Of a stretch of DNA of 64,000 bases, positions 55,707-63,752 are shown piece by piece. Below the pieces are notes generated by a model that had not been told where the DNA came from, made no database searches, and worked only from the letters and a program-made list of their open reading frames with translations. The position numbers were made by a program, and so were the translations under genes. How positions within the stretch are numbered: position 1 is the first letter of the stretch; every line of letters begins with the position of its first letter. Source of the DNA: DATBIS01 sp036556805 (lineage in GTDB: Bacteria; Actinomycetota; UBA4738; HRBIN12); the NCBI GenBank assembly GCA_036556805.1, contig DATBIS010000116.1:11088-75087 (forward strand), read 5' to 3'.

Positions 55707-58130
55707 ATGGCCGCCACCGAGACGTTCGTGGGAACCCCGGTCCTTCGCAAGGAGGACCCCGACCTCATCACCGGCCAGGCGAGCTTCGTCGACAACCAGA
55801 CGATGCCCGGCATGGTGTGGATGTACGTCGTGCGCACGCCGTTCGCGCACGCGAAGCTCAACGCGGTCGACGTGGGCCCCGCTCGTTCGATGCCCGGCGT
55901 GATCGCCGCCTACACCGCGGTCGACCTCGCCGGCGACTTCGGCGGGCCGCTGCCGTTCGTGTGGCCGATCACCGAGGACATCAAGGTCCCCACCCACCAG
56001 GCGCTCACGAGCGACAAGGTCCGGTATCTCGGCGACGGCGTTGCCGTCGTGCTCGCGGAGACCCGCGTCCAGGCGAAGGACGCCGCCGAGGCCGTCACCT
56101 ACGACTGCGACCCGCTCCCCGCCGTCACCGACATGGAGGAGGCGATGAAGGACGAGGTCCTGATCCACGAGGACCTCGGCACGAACGTCACCGTGCACTG
56201 GAGCCACGGCGGCGCGGGCGATCAGTCCGTGTTCGATACCGCGCCGGTGATCGTGCAGGAGCGCTATCACCAGCCCCGGCTGATCCCGAACGCGATCGAG
56301 CCGCGCGGCTGCCTCGCGTTCGGCATCCCGGCGCAGGGCGAGTTCACGCTCGTGAGCGCCACGCAGATCCCCCACATCGTGAAGGTCACGCTTTCGGGCA
56401 CCTGCAACATCCCCGAGCAGAAGCTCCGGATCATCGCCCCCGACGTCGGCGGCGGCTTCGGGTCGAAGCTGAACGTGTACGCCGAGGAGGCGCTCGCGCT
56501 CGTGCTCGCCCGCAAGACGAAGCGCCCCGTGAAGTGGGTCGAGGAGCGGAGCGAGAACTACCTCGCGACGATCCATGGCCGCGGCGTCACGCACGACTGC
56601 ACGATCGCGGCGAGCGAGGACGGCAAGATCCTCGGCATGAAGTTCGTCGAGATCGCCGACATGGGCGCGTACTACCAGCTGCTCACGCCCGGGATCCCCG
56701 AGCTGGGCGGCTGGGTGTACATGGGGCCGTACGACCCGCAGGCGTACTGGTACGAGTTCCGCGGCGTCCTCACGAACGCGACGCCCACCGACGCGTATCG
56801 GGGTGCGGGGCGGCCGGAGGCCACCTACGTGGTCGAGCGCATGCTGGACGCGCTCGCTCGCCGGGTCGGCAAAGACCCCGCCGACGTTCGCCGGATGAAC
56901 CTCCATCCGCCCCACGCCGAGGCGGTGACGTCGCTGATGGGCCTGCAGGTCGATTCGGCGAACTACGAGCCGACGTTCGACCGCGCGCTCGAGCTCGTCG
57001 GCTACGAGCAGTGGCGGAAGGAGCAGGCCTCGCGCCGTGACGCGGGCGACCTGCGACAGATCGGCATCGGCATCTCGAGCTACATCGAGATGTGCGGCCT
57101 CGCGCCCTCGAACATCCTCGGCGCCCTCCGCTATGCGGCGGGCGGCTGGGACGGCGCCACGATCGAGTGCCTCCCGACCGGGAAGGTGATCCTGAAGACC
57201 GGCACGTCGCCGCACGGGCAGGGTCACGAGACGAGCTGGGCCCAGGTGGTCGCCGACGGCCTCGGCGTCACGCCCGACGACGTCGAGGTGCTGCACGGCG
57301 ACACCGCGATCACGCCGCTCGGCATGGACACGTACGGGTCCAGGTCGGTCGCGGTGGGGGCCACGGCGATCCACTTCGCGATGGAGAAGGTGAGGGCGAA
57401 GGCGCGCACGATCGCGGCGCACGAGCTCGAGGTCTCGGAGGACGACGTCGAATGGTCCGACGGCGCGTTCCGCGTGAAGGGCGCGCCCGAGAAGGCGAAG
57501 ACCGTTCCGGAGGTTGCGTTCTCGGCATGGCACGCGCATGCGCTGCCGGAGGGCGTCGAGCCGCACCTCAACGCGACCGCCGTCTGGGACCCGCCGAACT
57601 TCACCTGGCCGGGCGGCACGCACATCTGCGTGAGCGAGGTCGACACCGAGACGGGGAAGGTCGACATCCTGCAGTACGTGGCCGTCGACGACTGCGGCAA
57701 CGTCATCAACCCGCAGATCGTGGACGGTCAGGTGCACGGCGGGGTGGCGCAGGGCATCGCCGAGGCGTTGTACGAGGAGGCGCTCTACGACCAGAGCGGC
57801 AACCTCATGACGAGCACGATGCAGAACTACCTGATCCCCTCGGCGGCGGAGATCCCGCCGCTCACGCTCGACCGGACGGTCACGCCGTCCACGACGAACC
57901 CGCTCGGCGTGAAGGGCATCGGCGAGGCCGGGACGATCGCCGCGCCGCCCGCCGTCGTGAACTCGGTGATCGACGCGCTGTCGCACCTCGGCGTCACCGA
58001 CGTCGGGAAGCCGGCGTCGCCGGAGCGCGTGTGGAGAGCCATCCAGCAGGCGAGGGCCGAGGGGCCGCCCGGTGGGCCGAGCAGCTCGCGGTCCGTCGCG
58101 GCCCCGGTGAGCGAGGGGGGTGCGGCATGA
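55707..58130 (+). CDS. Molybdo-hydroxylase large subunit, form-II CO-dehydrogenase-like
   Basis: 807 aa. Xanthine-oxidase-family Mo-MCD subunit: 'PDVGGGFGSKLNVYAEEAL', 'KTGTSPHGQGHETSWAQVVA', 'DDCGNVINPQIVDGQVHGGV' and catalytic Glu in 'GVKGIGEAGTIAAPPA'. The active-site loop is A363-Y-R-G-A-G-R369, the form-II type; true aerobic CO dehydrogenase (form I) has A-Y-x-C-S-F-R with the Cu-binding Cys. CO oxidation is therefore not supported; the substrate may be an aromatic, nicotinate-like or other organic compound. ATG lies 12 bp after the small-subunit stop. Confidence 0.93.
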   Translation: MAATETFVGTPVLRKEDPDLITGQASFVDNQTMPGMVWMYVVRTPFAHAKLNAVDVGPARSMPGVIAAYTAVDLAGDFGGPLPFVWPITEDIKVPTHQALTSDKVRYLGDGVAVVLAETRVQAKDAAEAVTYDCDPLPAVTDMEEAMKDEVLIHEDLGTNVTVHWSHGGAGDQSVFDTAPVIVQERYHQPRLIPNAIEPRGCLAFGIPAQGEFTLVSATQIPHIVKVTLSGTCNIPEQKLRIIAPDVGGGFGSKLNVYAEEALALVLARKTKRPVKWVEERSENYLATIHGRGVTHDCTIAASEDGKILGMKFVEIADMGAYYQLLTPGIPELGGWVYMGPYDPQAYWYEFRGVLTNATPTDAYRGAGRPEATYVVERMLDALARRVGKDPADVRRMNLHPPHAEAVTSLMGLQVDSANYEPTFDRALELVGYEQWRKEQASRRDAGDLRQIGIGISSYIEMCGLAPSNILGALRYAAGGWDGATIECLPTGKVILKTGTSPHGQGHETSWAQVVADGLGVTPDDVEVLHGDTAITPLGMDTYGSRSVAVGATAIHFAMEKVRAKARTIAAHELEVSEDDVEWSDGAFRVKGAPEKAKTVPEVAFSAWHAHALPEGVEPHLNATAVWDPPNFTWPGGTHICVSEVDTETGKVDILQYVAVDDCGNVINPQIVDGQVHGGVAQGIAEALYEEALYDQSGNLMTSTMQNYLIPSAAEIPPLTLDRTVTPSTTNPLGVKGIGEAGTIAAPPAVVNSVIDALSHLGVTDVGKPASPERVWRAIQQARAEGPPGGPSSSRSVAAPVSEGGAA

Positions 58131-58945
58131 TCCCGGCGTCGTTCGACTACGAGCGCGCGTCGTCCGTCGAGGAGGCCATCTCGCTCCTGGGCTCCCACGA
58201 GGACGCGAAGCTGCTCGCCGGCGGGCACTCGCTGCTGCCCGCGATGAAGCTCAGGGTCGCGAGGCCCTCGATGCTCGTGGACATCGGACGGCTCACCGAC
58301 CTCTCGTACATCCGTGAGGACGGCGACGCCGTCGCGATCGGAGCGCTCACGCGCCACCACGACGTCGCGAACTCGGACGCGCTGCACGAGCTCTGCCCGA
58401 TCGCGTCGTACGCCGCGGGGCAGGTGGGCGACCCGCAGGTCCGCCACGTCGGGACGATCGGTGGATCGGTTGCGCACGGCGACCCGGCCGGCGACATGCC
58501 GACGGTGCTGCTCGCGCTCGACGCCACGTTCGTGGCCCAGGGGCCGAACGGCACGCGGCAGATCGCCGCCGGCGACCTCTTCACGTCCCTGTTCGAGACG
58601 GCCCTCGCGCCGAACGAGGTGCTCACCGAGATCCGCGTGCCGAAGTCGAAGGATCGCGGCTGGAGCTACCTCAAGTTCAACCGGCGGGCTCAGGACTGGG
58701 CGATCGTCGGCGTGGCCGCGCTCGACGGGGCCTCGCCGGCCGTCGCCCTGACGAACATGGGCCTCACGCCGATCCGGGCGACGGCCGTCGAGCAAGCGCT
58801 CGCCGGCGGCGCGGACCCGGCCACGGCCGCCCAGCAGGCCGCCGAGGGCACCGCGCCGCCCGACGACGCGTTCGCGAGCGCCGAGTACCGGCGCGAGCTC
58901 GCGAAGGTGCTCGTGCGCCGCGCGCTGGAGGACGCCTCCGGCTAG
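58127..58945 (+). CDS. Molybdo-hydroxylase medium (FAD) subunit (CoxM-like)
   Basis: 272 aa. 'FDYERASSVEEAISLLGSHE', 'KLLAGGHSLLPAMKLRVARP' (FAD-binding AGGHSLLP) and 'GTIGGSVAHGDPAGDMPTVL' (T-I-G-G-x-x-A-x-x-D-P). It passes electrons from the [2Fe-2S] clusters to the final acceptor. ATG overlaps the large-subunit stop (ATGA). Confidence 0.95.
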   Translation: MIPASFDYERASSVEEAISLLGSHEDAKLLAGGHSLLPAMKLRVARPSMLVDIGRLTDLSYIREDGDAVAIGALTRHHDVANSDALHELCPIASYAAGQVGDPQVRHVGTIGGSVAHGDPAGDMPTVLLALDATFVAQGPNGTRQIAAGDLFTSLFETALAPNEVLTEIRVPKSKDRGWSYLKFNRRAQDWAIVGVAALDGASPAVALTNMGLTPIRATAVEQALAGGADPATAAQQAAEGTAPPDDAFASAEYRRELAKVLVRRALEDASG

Positions 58946-58979
58946 CCCGCGCGTCACCCGTTCGCGCCGGCCTGGGTCT

Positions 58980-59009
58980 TTGACGCTGCGCCTTCGACCT
59001 GCGTAGATG
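58980..59009 (+). promoter_or_regulatory. Promoter of the MscS-like gene: TTGACG-N18-TAGATG
   Basis: TTGACG (58980-58985), 18 bp, TAGATG (59004-59009), then 5 nt to GTG 59015. Suggests that the MscS gene has its own start inside the molybdo-hydroxylase cluster. Confidence 0.5.
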
Positions 59010-59014
59010 AGGTC

Positions 59015-59881
59015 GTGGTGCTCGCGAAGGTCGATGCCGGCGAGTGGTTCACGAACGACGGGATCCCGATCGTCTCGATCCTGATCGTGGCGATCGTCGT
59101 CACGCTCGTCTCGCGCCTGCTCGTGACGCGGTTCCGTCGACGCCTCGAGGGCGCGCCGAGCATCACGCAGGAGATCAACCTCCAGCGGGCGACGACGCTC
59201 ACGCACGCGCTGTCCGCGGGCGTGATCGTGACGATCTGGGCGATCGCCGTGCTGCTGATCCTCGACCGGCTCCACGTGAACCTCGCGCCCCTGCTCGCGA
59301 GCGCGGGCGTGGCCGGCGTCGCGCTCGGGTTCGGCGCGCAGAGCCTCGTGAAGGACACGCTGTCCGGGTTCTTCATCCTGCTCGAGAACCAGTTCGGCGT
59401 CGGCGACGTGATCGAGCTCCGCACGACCGCGAACCCCGTATCCGGCAGGGTCGAGGGGCTCACGCTGCGCGTGACGACCCTCCGCGCGTTCGACGGCACC
59501 TTGCACGTCGTGCCGAACGGCAACGTGCAGCTCGTGAGCAACCAGTCGCGCGGATGGGCGCGCGCGATCGTCGACGTGCGTGTGGCGTACGGCCAGGACG
59601 TCGAACACCTTCGCGTCGTGCTCGAGCAGCTGTTCCAGGAGCTGCGCGACGACAAGACCCTGAAGGACTGGGTGATGGACGGCCCGAGCGTGCTCGGGAT
59701 CGACTCGTTGTCGGACTACGCGCAGGTCGTGCGCGTGATCGCGCAGACGCGGCCGTCGAAGCGGTGGGACGTCGAGCGGCAGCTGCGCGAACGCATCACG
59801 AAGCGACTGACCGAAGAGGGGATCCCGGTGCCGATGCCGCCGACCATGGCCGGGCAGCAGCGGGACGTCCCCGGCACCTAG
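59015..59881 (+). CDS. Small-conductance mechanosensitive channel (MscS family)
   Basis: 288 aa from GTG 59015. Two N-terminal TM helices (about 17-37 and 64-85), the pore helix 'LLASAGVAGVALGFGAQSLV' followed by 'KDTLSGFFILLENQFGVGDV', and the beta domain ('TLRAFDGTLHVVPNGNVQLV'). Opens under membrane tension to release solutes. It sits between the hydroxylase subunit genes and moxR/vwa with its own promoter, an unusual insertion for such a cluster. Confidence 0.93.
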   Translation: MVLAKVDAGEWFTNDGIPIVSILIVAIVVTLVSRLLVTRFRRRLEGAPSITQEINLQRATTLTHALSAGVIVTIWAIAVLLILDRLHVNLAPLLASAGVAGVALGFGAQSLVKDTLSGFFILLENQFGVGDVIELRTTANPVSGRVEGLTLRVTTLRAFDGTLHVVPNGNVQLVSNQSRGWARAIVDVRVAYGQDVEHLRVVLEQLFQELRDDKTLKDWVMDGPSVLGIDSLSDYAQVVRVIAQTRPSKRWDVERQLRERITKRLTEEGIPVPMPPTMAGQQRDVPGT

Positions 59882-59897
59882 AACCCTCAACGGCCGT

Positions 59898-59903
59898 TAA
59901 GCT
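59898..59903 (+). promoter_or_regulatory. Leaderless -10 (TAAGCT) of the moxR-like gene
   Basis: TAAGCT is followed by exactly 6 nt and ATG 59910. Confidence 0.5.
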
Positions 59904-59909
59904 GCCCGC

Positions 59910-60788
59910 ATGGCCGACCCGCTCGCGAGCGTCGAGGACCTCCAGGCCGCCCTGCGCGGGGAGTCCTACCTCGCCGACCGGGCGCTCGCCACGGCGATCT
60001 ACCTCGCGCTGTCGATCGACAAGCCGCTCCTGCTCGAGGGCGAGGCGGGCGTCGGCAAGACCGAAGTGGCGAAGGTGCTCTCGGCCGTCCTCGGCCGCCG
60101 CCTGATCCGGCTCCAGTGCTACGAGGGCATCGACGCGGCGCAGGCGCTCTACGAATGGAACTACTCGCGGCAGCTCATCGCGGTGCGTGCGCTCGACGTC
60201 GAGAACGCCGAGACCCACGTCGCCGACCTGTTCGGTCCCGAGTTCCTGGTGGAGCGGCCGCTGCTCGCGGCGATCCGCGCCGGCTCGCAGGCGGTGCTGC
60301 TCGTCGACGAGCTCGACCGCGCCGACGACGAGTTCGAGGCGTTCCTGCTGGAGATCCTCTCCGAGTTCGCCGTCACGATCCCGGAGATCGGTCCGATCCG
60401 CGCGGAACGGCCGCCGGCGGTCGTCGTCACGTCGAACCGTACGCGCGAGCTGCACGACGCGCTGAAGCGGCGCTGCCTGTACCACTGGATCGACCATCCG
60501 GCGCTCGAGCGCGAGGTGGAGATCGTCCGCGCGCGCGCGCCGCACGTCGCGCCCGCGCTCGCGCGCGACGTGGCGGTCGCGGTCGAGCGGCTGCGCACGT
60601 TCGACCTCGCGAAGTCGCCCGGCGTCGCCGAGACGATCGATTGGGCGAACGCGCTCGCGTTCATGGGCGCCGACGGGCTCACCGAGGACCTCGCCGCCGA
60701 CACCCTCGGCGCGGTCGTGAAGGACCACGAGGACCAGCTGATCGTCGCGTCGCGCCTGGCCGAGGTCGTCGCCGACGACGATGGCTGA
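59910..60788 (+). CDS. MoxR-type AAA+ ATPase (CoxD-like)
   Basis: 292 aa. Walker A 'LLEGEAGVGKTEVAKVLSAV', Walker B 'AVLLVDELDRADDEFEAFLL', sensor 'VVVTSNRTRELHDALKRRC' (Arg finger region). MoxR ATPases of the CoxD branch, with a CoxE VWA protein, mature the molybdenum centre of CO-dehydrogenase-type enzymes. Overlaps the VWA gene by 8 nt. Confidence 0.93.
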   Translation: MADPLASVEDLQAALRGESYLADRALATAIYLALSIDKPLLLEGEAGVGKTEVAKVLSAVLGRRLIRLQCYEGIDAAQALYEWNYSRQLIAVRALDVENAETHVADLFGPEFLVERPLLAAIRAGSQAVLLVDELDRADDEFEAFLLEILSEFAVTIPEIGPIRAERPPAVVVTSNRTRELHDALKRRCLYHWIDHPALEREVEIVRARAPHVAPALARDVAVAVERLRTFDLAKSPGVAETIDWANALAFMGADGLTEDLAADTLGAVVKDHEDQLIVASRLAEVVADDDG

Positions 60789-61947
60789 GCCGCGCGCGGC
60801 CGACCCGGTCGCGCCGCTCGTGTCGTTCGGCCGCCTTCTCCGCGCACGCGGGCTCCCCGTGGGCACGGGCCGGATCGTGACGTTCTGCCGCGCGGCCGCG
60901 GCGCTCCGCCCGCTCGATCGCGACAATCTCTACCTCGCCGCACGCACGTCGATGATCGGCCGCCACGAGGACTTCGAGGCGTTCGACCGCGCATTCGACG
61001 AGTGGTATCGCACCCTCGGACCGAAGCTCCCCGAGATCGAGCTCGAGCTGCCGCTCCCGATGCGCAACGACATCGACTGGGGCGAGCCGCCCACCGACCT
61101 CGAGATCCGGGTCGCAAGCACCGCGGCAACCTGGAGCGACGCCGGTGACGAGGAGCCGGAGGCCGGCGAGGAGGCGAGCCTCCGGATCGTGGCGAGCCCC
61201 GCGGAGGTGCTGCGCCAGAAGTCGTTCGGCGACCTCGACGACGAGGAACGCGCTCGGGTCGCCCAGCTGATCCGAAAGCTCGCGGTGCACGTGCCCATCG
61301 AGCGCACGCGGCGCACGAGGCCGGCGGCGAAGGGCGCCGTGTTCGACGTGCGCAGGACGCTCCGGCGATCGCTCCGCACGCAGGGCGAGCCGTTCGACCG
61401 GGCCTGGCGGGCGCGCGGCACGCGCCCCCGCCCGCTCGTGCTCGTGCTCGACATCAGCGGCTCGATGTCGCCGTACTCGCGCGCGCTCGTGCAGTTCGCG
61501 TTCGCGGCGATGACCGCGGGGCGCCGCGTGGAGGTGTTCGTGTTCGGCACGCGGCTCACGCGCGTCACGCGCACGCTTCGCACGCGCGACCCGGACCGGG
61601 CCTTGCACGAGATCGGGAAACGCGTGCGCGACTGGGAGGGCGGCACGCGCATCGGCGAGTCGCTGAAGGCCCTGCTCGACGGGTGGAGCCAGCGCGCCGC
61701 GCTTCGGGGCGCCGTGGTCGTGCTGTGCTCGGACGGGCTCGAGCGCGGCGACCCCGACCTGCTGCGCGCACAGATGGCGCGGCTCCGGCGCCTCGCGCAT
61801 CGGGTGGTCTGGGTGAACCCTCTCAAGGGCTCGCCGCGGTACGAGCCGCTCGCGAGGGGGATGGCGGCCGCAATGCCGTCGGTGGACGTGTTCCTCTCGG
61901 GCCACAACCTCGAGAGTCTCGAGCAGCTCGGCCGGGTGCTCGGCTAG
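60781..61947 (+). CDS. VWA-domain protein (CoxE-like)
   Basis: 388 aa. The N-terminal helical part (1-210) is that of VWA CoxE-like proteins ('FGRLLRARGLPVGTGRIVTF'). The C-terminal VWA domain has the MIDAS D-x-S-x-S ('LVLDISGSMSPYSRALVQFA') and 'DWEGGTRIGESLKALLD'. Partner of the MoxR ATPase, with which it overlaps by 8 nt; the pair is found with XdhC/CoxF in Mo-hydroxylase maturation. Confidence 0.93.
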   Translation: MAEPRAADPVAPLVSFGRLLRARGLPVGTGRIVTFCRAAAALRPLDRDNLYLAARTSMIGRHEDFEAFDRAFDEWYRTLGPKLPEIELELPLPMRNDIDWGEPPTDLEIRVASTAATWSDAGDEEPEAGEEASLRIVASPAEVLRQKSFGDLDDEERARVAQLIRKLAVHVPIERTRRTRPAAKGAVFDVRRTLRRSLRTQGEPFDRAWRARGTRPRPLVLVLDISGSMSPYSRALVQFAFAAMTAGRRVEVFVFGTRLTRVTRTLRTRDPDRALHEIGKRVRDWEGGTRIGESLKALLDGWSQRAALRGAVVVLCSDGLERGDPDLLRAQMARLRRLAHRVVWVNPLKGSPRYEPLARGMAAAMPSVDVFLSGHNLESLEQLGRVLG

Positions 61948-61950
61948 GCT
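61945..61950 (+). promoter_or_regulatory. Leaderless -10 (TAGGCT) of the 61957 gene
   Basis: TAGGCT lies at the end of the coxE-like gene and is followed by exactly 6 nt and GTG 61957. Confidence 0.5.
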
Positions 61951-61956
61951 GGACTC

Positions 61957-62433
61957 GTGCTCGACGACCGCGACGTCCTCCACGACACAGACGCGGACGA
62001 GGCGCCGCCGCGGAGCAACCGCGGCTTCTGGCTCGTGGTGATCGCGTTCGCGACCACGTGCGCGGTGGTGCTCGTGGCGCTCTTCGCGAACCTGCCGCTC
62101 GTGAACTCGATCGCGCGCGCCGAGTCCGAGCTGCGGCATGCGGAGTCGCTCGCGGAGCGACAGTTCGGAGGCTCCGGGACGTTCTCGCAGGCCGATGCCG
62201 AGTCGCTCGCCCGACTGGACGATTCGCTCACGTACGTCGACGGCGACGTCGAGTCGAAGCAGGCCGGCACGGTGAGCGTGTACGCGACGGCGACCGTGTG
62301 GGCCGCGGCGGTGCAGGCGCGGCCGGGCGCGTGCTTCTTCATCAAGCGCGTGGCCGACGCCGGGCTCCGCTACGGTTCCGGCGAGACGTGCACGGGTCGC
62401 GCGGCCCTCACGGCCGAGCTGGACACCTGGTAG
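61957..62433 (+). CDS. Single-TM protein, paralogue of 54460..54972
   Basis: 158 aa from GTG 61957. Acidic N-terminus, one TM helix (about 25-47, 'FWLVVIAFATTCAVVLVALF'), a helical stalk ('IARAESELRHAESLAERQF'), and the same outside ending as the protein at 54460..54972: 'SVYATATVWAAAVQARPGAC', 'FFIKR' and 'LRYGSGETCTGRAAL'. Two Cys in equal positions. The two paralogues stand at the two ends of the hydroxylase/maturation cluster. Function unknown. Confidence 0.7.
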   Translation: MLDDRDVLHDTDADEAPPRSNRGFWLVVIAFATTCAVVLVALFANLPLVNSIARAESELRHAESLAERQFGGSGTFSQADAESLARLDDSLTYVDGDVESKQAGTVSVYATATVWAAAVQARPGACFFIKRVADAGLRYGSGETCTGRAALTAELDTW

Positions 62434-62439
62434 TCCGGC

Positions 62440-63162
62440 TCAGCGGATCGGCTTCCCGCACACGAACACCGCGAACCTCCGATCCGTGCGCAACGGACCC
62501 TCGAACGGTTGCACCGTGTGCGCGAGGTGCCGCATCGTGATCGTCGCCTCGAGGTAGGCGCGGACCTCGTCGGCATTCGGGAAGACGAGCGCGTGCGTGC
62601 CCGCGCGCGTCTCGACGTCCGCGAAGTGCCGGCGCAGAATCGCCTCGCCGTTGTCGGCGCGGAACGGGATCTCGGGCGGCTCCACGCGCACGAGCGCGAA
62701 CAGCTCCGGGAACCGCCCCGCGTCGAACGTCGTCGCGACGAACGCGCCGTCGTCGGCGATCACGCGCGCGGCCTCCGCGAGCCCACGGTCGAGGTCCTGC
62801 ACGTGGTACAGCACCGCGTTCGCCCAGGCGAGGTCGAACGCGCGATCGCGGAAGGGCAGCGCCTGCGCGTCGGCGACCGCCACGCGCACGCCGCGTTCGC
62901 CCGCAAGGCGCGCCATGCGCTCGGAGAGGTCGAACGCGGTGACGTCGATGTCGGTCTCGCTCGTCACGCGCGCGGCGAGCTCGCCCCACCCACACCCGAT
63001 CTCGAGCGCGGTTCGGGGGTGAAGCTCGGCGATCGCCTCGAACGTCCACTCGTCGGAGTTCGGCCCTTCGGCGAACTCGCGCCAGGCGCGCCGGCGGACC
63101 GCGAGCCTGGTCTCGTTCGCGTACTCGTTCGCGACGAGGCTCGGGTCGTTGAGGTCGGTCAT
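62440..63162 (-). CDS. Class I SAM-dependent methyltransferase
   Basis: 240 aa from ATG 63162. SAM-binding motif I 'TALEIGCGWGELAARVTSET', motif 'VTAFDLSERMARLA', 'ALPFRDRAFDLAWANAVLYH'. A UbiE/MenG-like small-molecule methyltransferase by motif, with 'VFPNADEVRAYLEATI' in the C-terminal half. Substrate unknown. ATG overlaps the stop of the lipoprotein gene upstream by 4 nt. Confidence 0.88.
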   Translation of the reverse strand: MTDLNDPSLVANEYANETRLAVRRRAWREFAEGPNSDEWTFEAIAELHPRTALEIGCGWGELAARVTSETDIDVTAFDLSERMARLAGERGVRVAVADAQALPFRDRAFDLAWANAVLYHVQDLDRGLAEAARVIADDGAFVATTFDAGRFPELFALVRVEPPEIPFRADNGEAILRRHFADVETRAGTHALVFPNADEVRAYLEATITMRHLAHTVQPFEGPLRTDRRFAVFVCGKPIR

Positions 63163-63752
63163 GCGAACGGCGAGACGGCCGTCAGCGTGGAGCGTGCGAC
63201 CTCGCACGCCGTCGTCACGTCGTCGAACGTCTCGGGCGTGTACGCGCACGCGAGCGTGTACTCGTTCGTCTCGTCGAAGAAGAGGTACAGGAGCTCCTCC
63301 GCCGCGTTGCCGTTCGGCGTGGTGATCGAGAGCTTCGCGACGAAGCCCGGAAACCCTGCGGTCTCCTCCAGGCTGAGCGGCTCGAGGATCTCTCCACCCA
63401 CCTCCGCCGCGGTGGTGCGCAACAGCTCCACGAGCTGCGGCCGGACGTCGTCGAGCCGGTCCGCCGAGACGTTCAGCAGGACCTCGAAGCGCTGCAGCGT
63501 GAGGAAGCTGTCGTCGTCGGGCGAATACGCGAGGACGAGCGTGGCGCCGCCGGTAGGGGCGCCGTCGCCGATCGGGTGCCAGTCCTCGGGAACGGCGAGC
63601 CGCACGCCTCGCGCCTCGACGAACGTCGAGCCGGGAGGTGGTGTGGTCGGCGCGGCCGAGGGCGTCGCGCTCGGCGTGACGAGCACCTCGACGGTGCGGG
63701 TGCACGCGACGAGCGCGAGCGACGCGGCCGCGATCGCGAGGGGCCGGCTCAC
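63159..63752 (-). CDS. Lipoprotein of unknown function
   Basis: 197 aa from GTG 63752. Lipoprotein signal: 'PLAIAAASLALVAC' (lipobox L-V-A-C), then a Thr/Pro/Ala linker ('VTPSATPSAAPTTPPPGS') and a beta-rich domain ('VRLAVPEDWHPIGDG', 'LEETAGFPGFVAKLSIT'), reminiscent of PsbP-like/LpqN-type secreted domains. GTG overlaps the stop of the Fe-S protein gene by 4 nt. Confidence 0.8.
   Translation of the reverse strand: MSRPLAIAAASLALVACTRTVEVLVTPSATPSAAPTTPPPGSTFVEARGVRLAVPEDWHPIGDGAPTGGATLVLAYSPDDDSFLTLQRFEVLLNVSADRLDDVRPQLVELLRTTAAEVGGEILEPLSLEETAGFPGFVAKLSITTPNGNAAEELLYLFFDETNEYTLACAYTPETFDDVTTACEVARSTLTAVSPFA

Noticed and set aside
54654..57986. 1110-codon minus-strand open frame across the Mo-hydroxylase genes
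   Set aside because: Antisense shadow caused by high GC in third codon positions; the peptide is Arg/His/Asp/Val-rich without domains, while the plus strand encodes clear CoxS/CoxL-type subunits.
55218..58945. Aerobic CO dehydrogenase (form I)
   Set aside because: Active-site loop is AYRGAGR rather than AYxCSFR, and the subunit order is small-large-medium.
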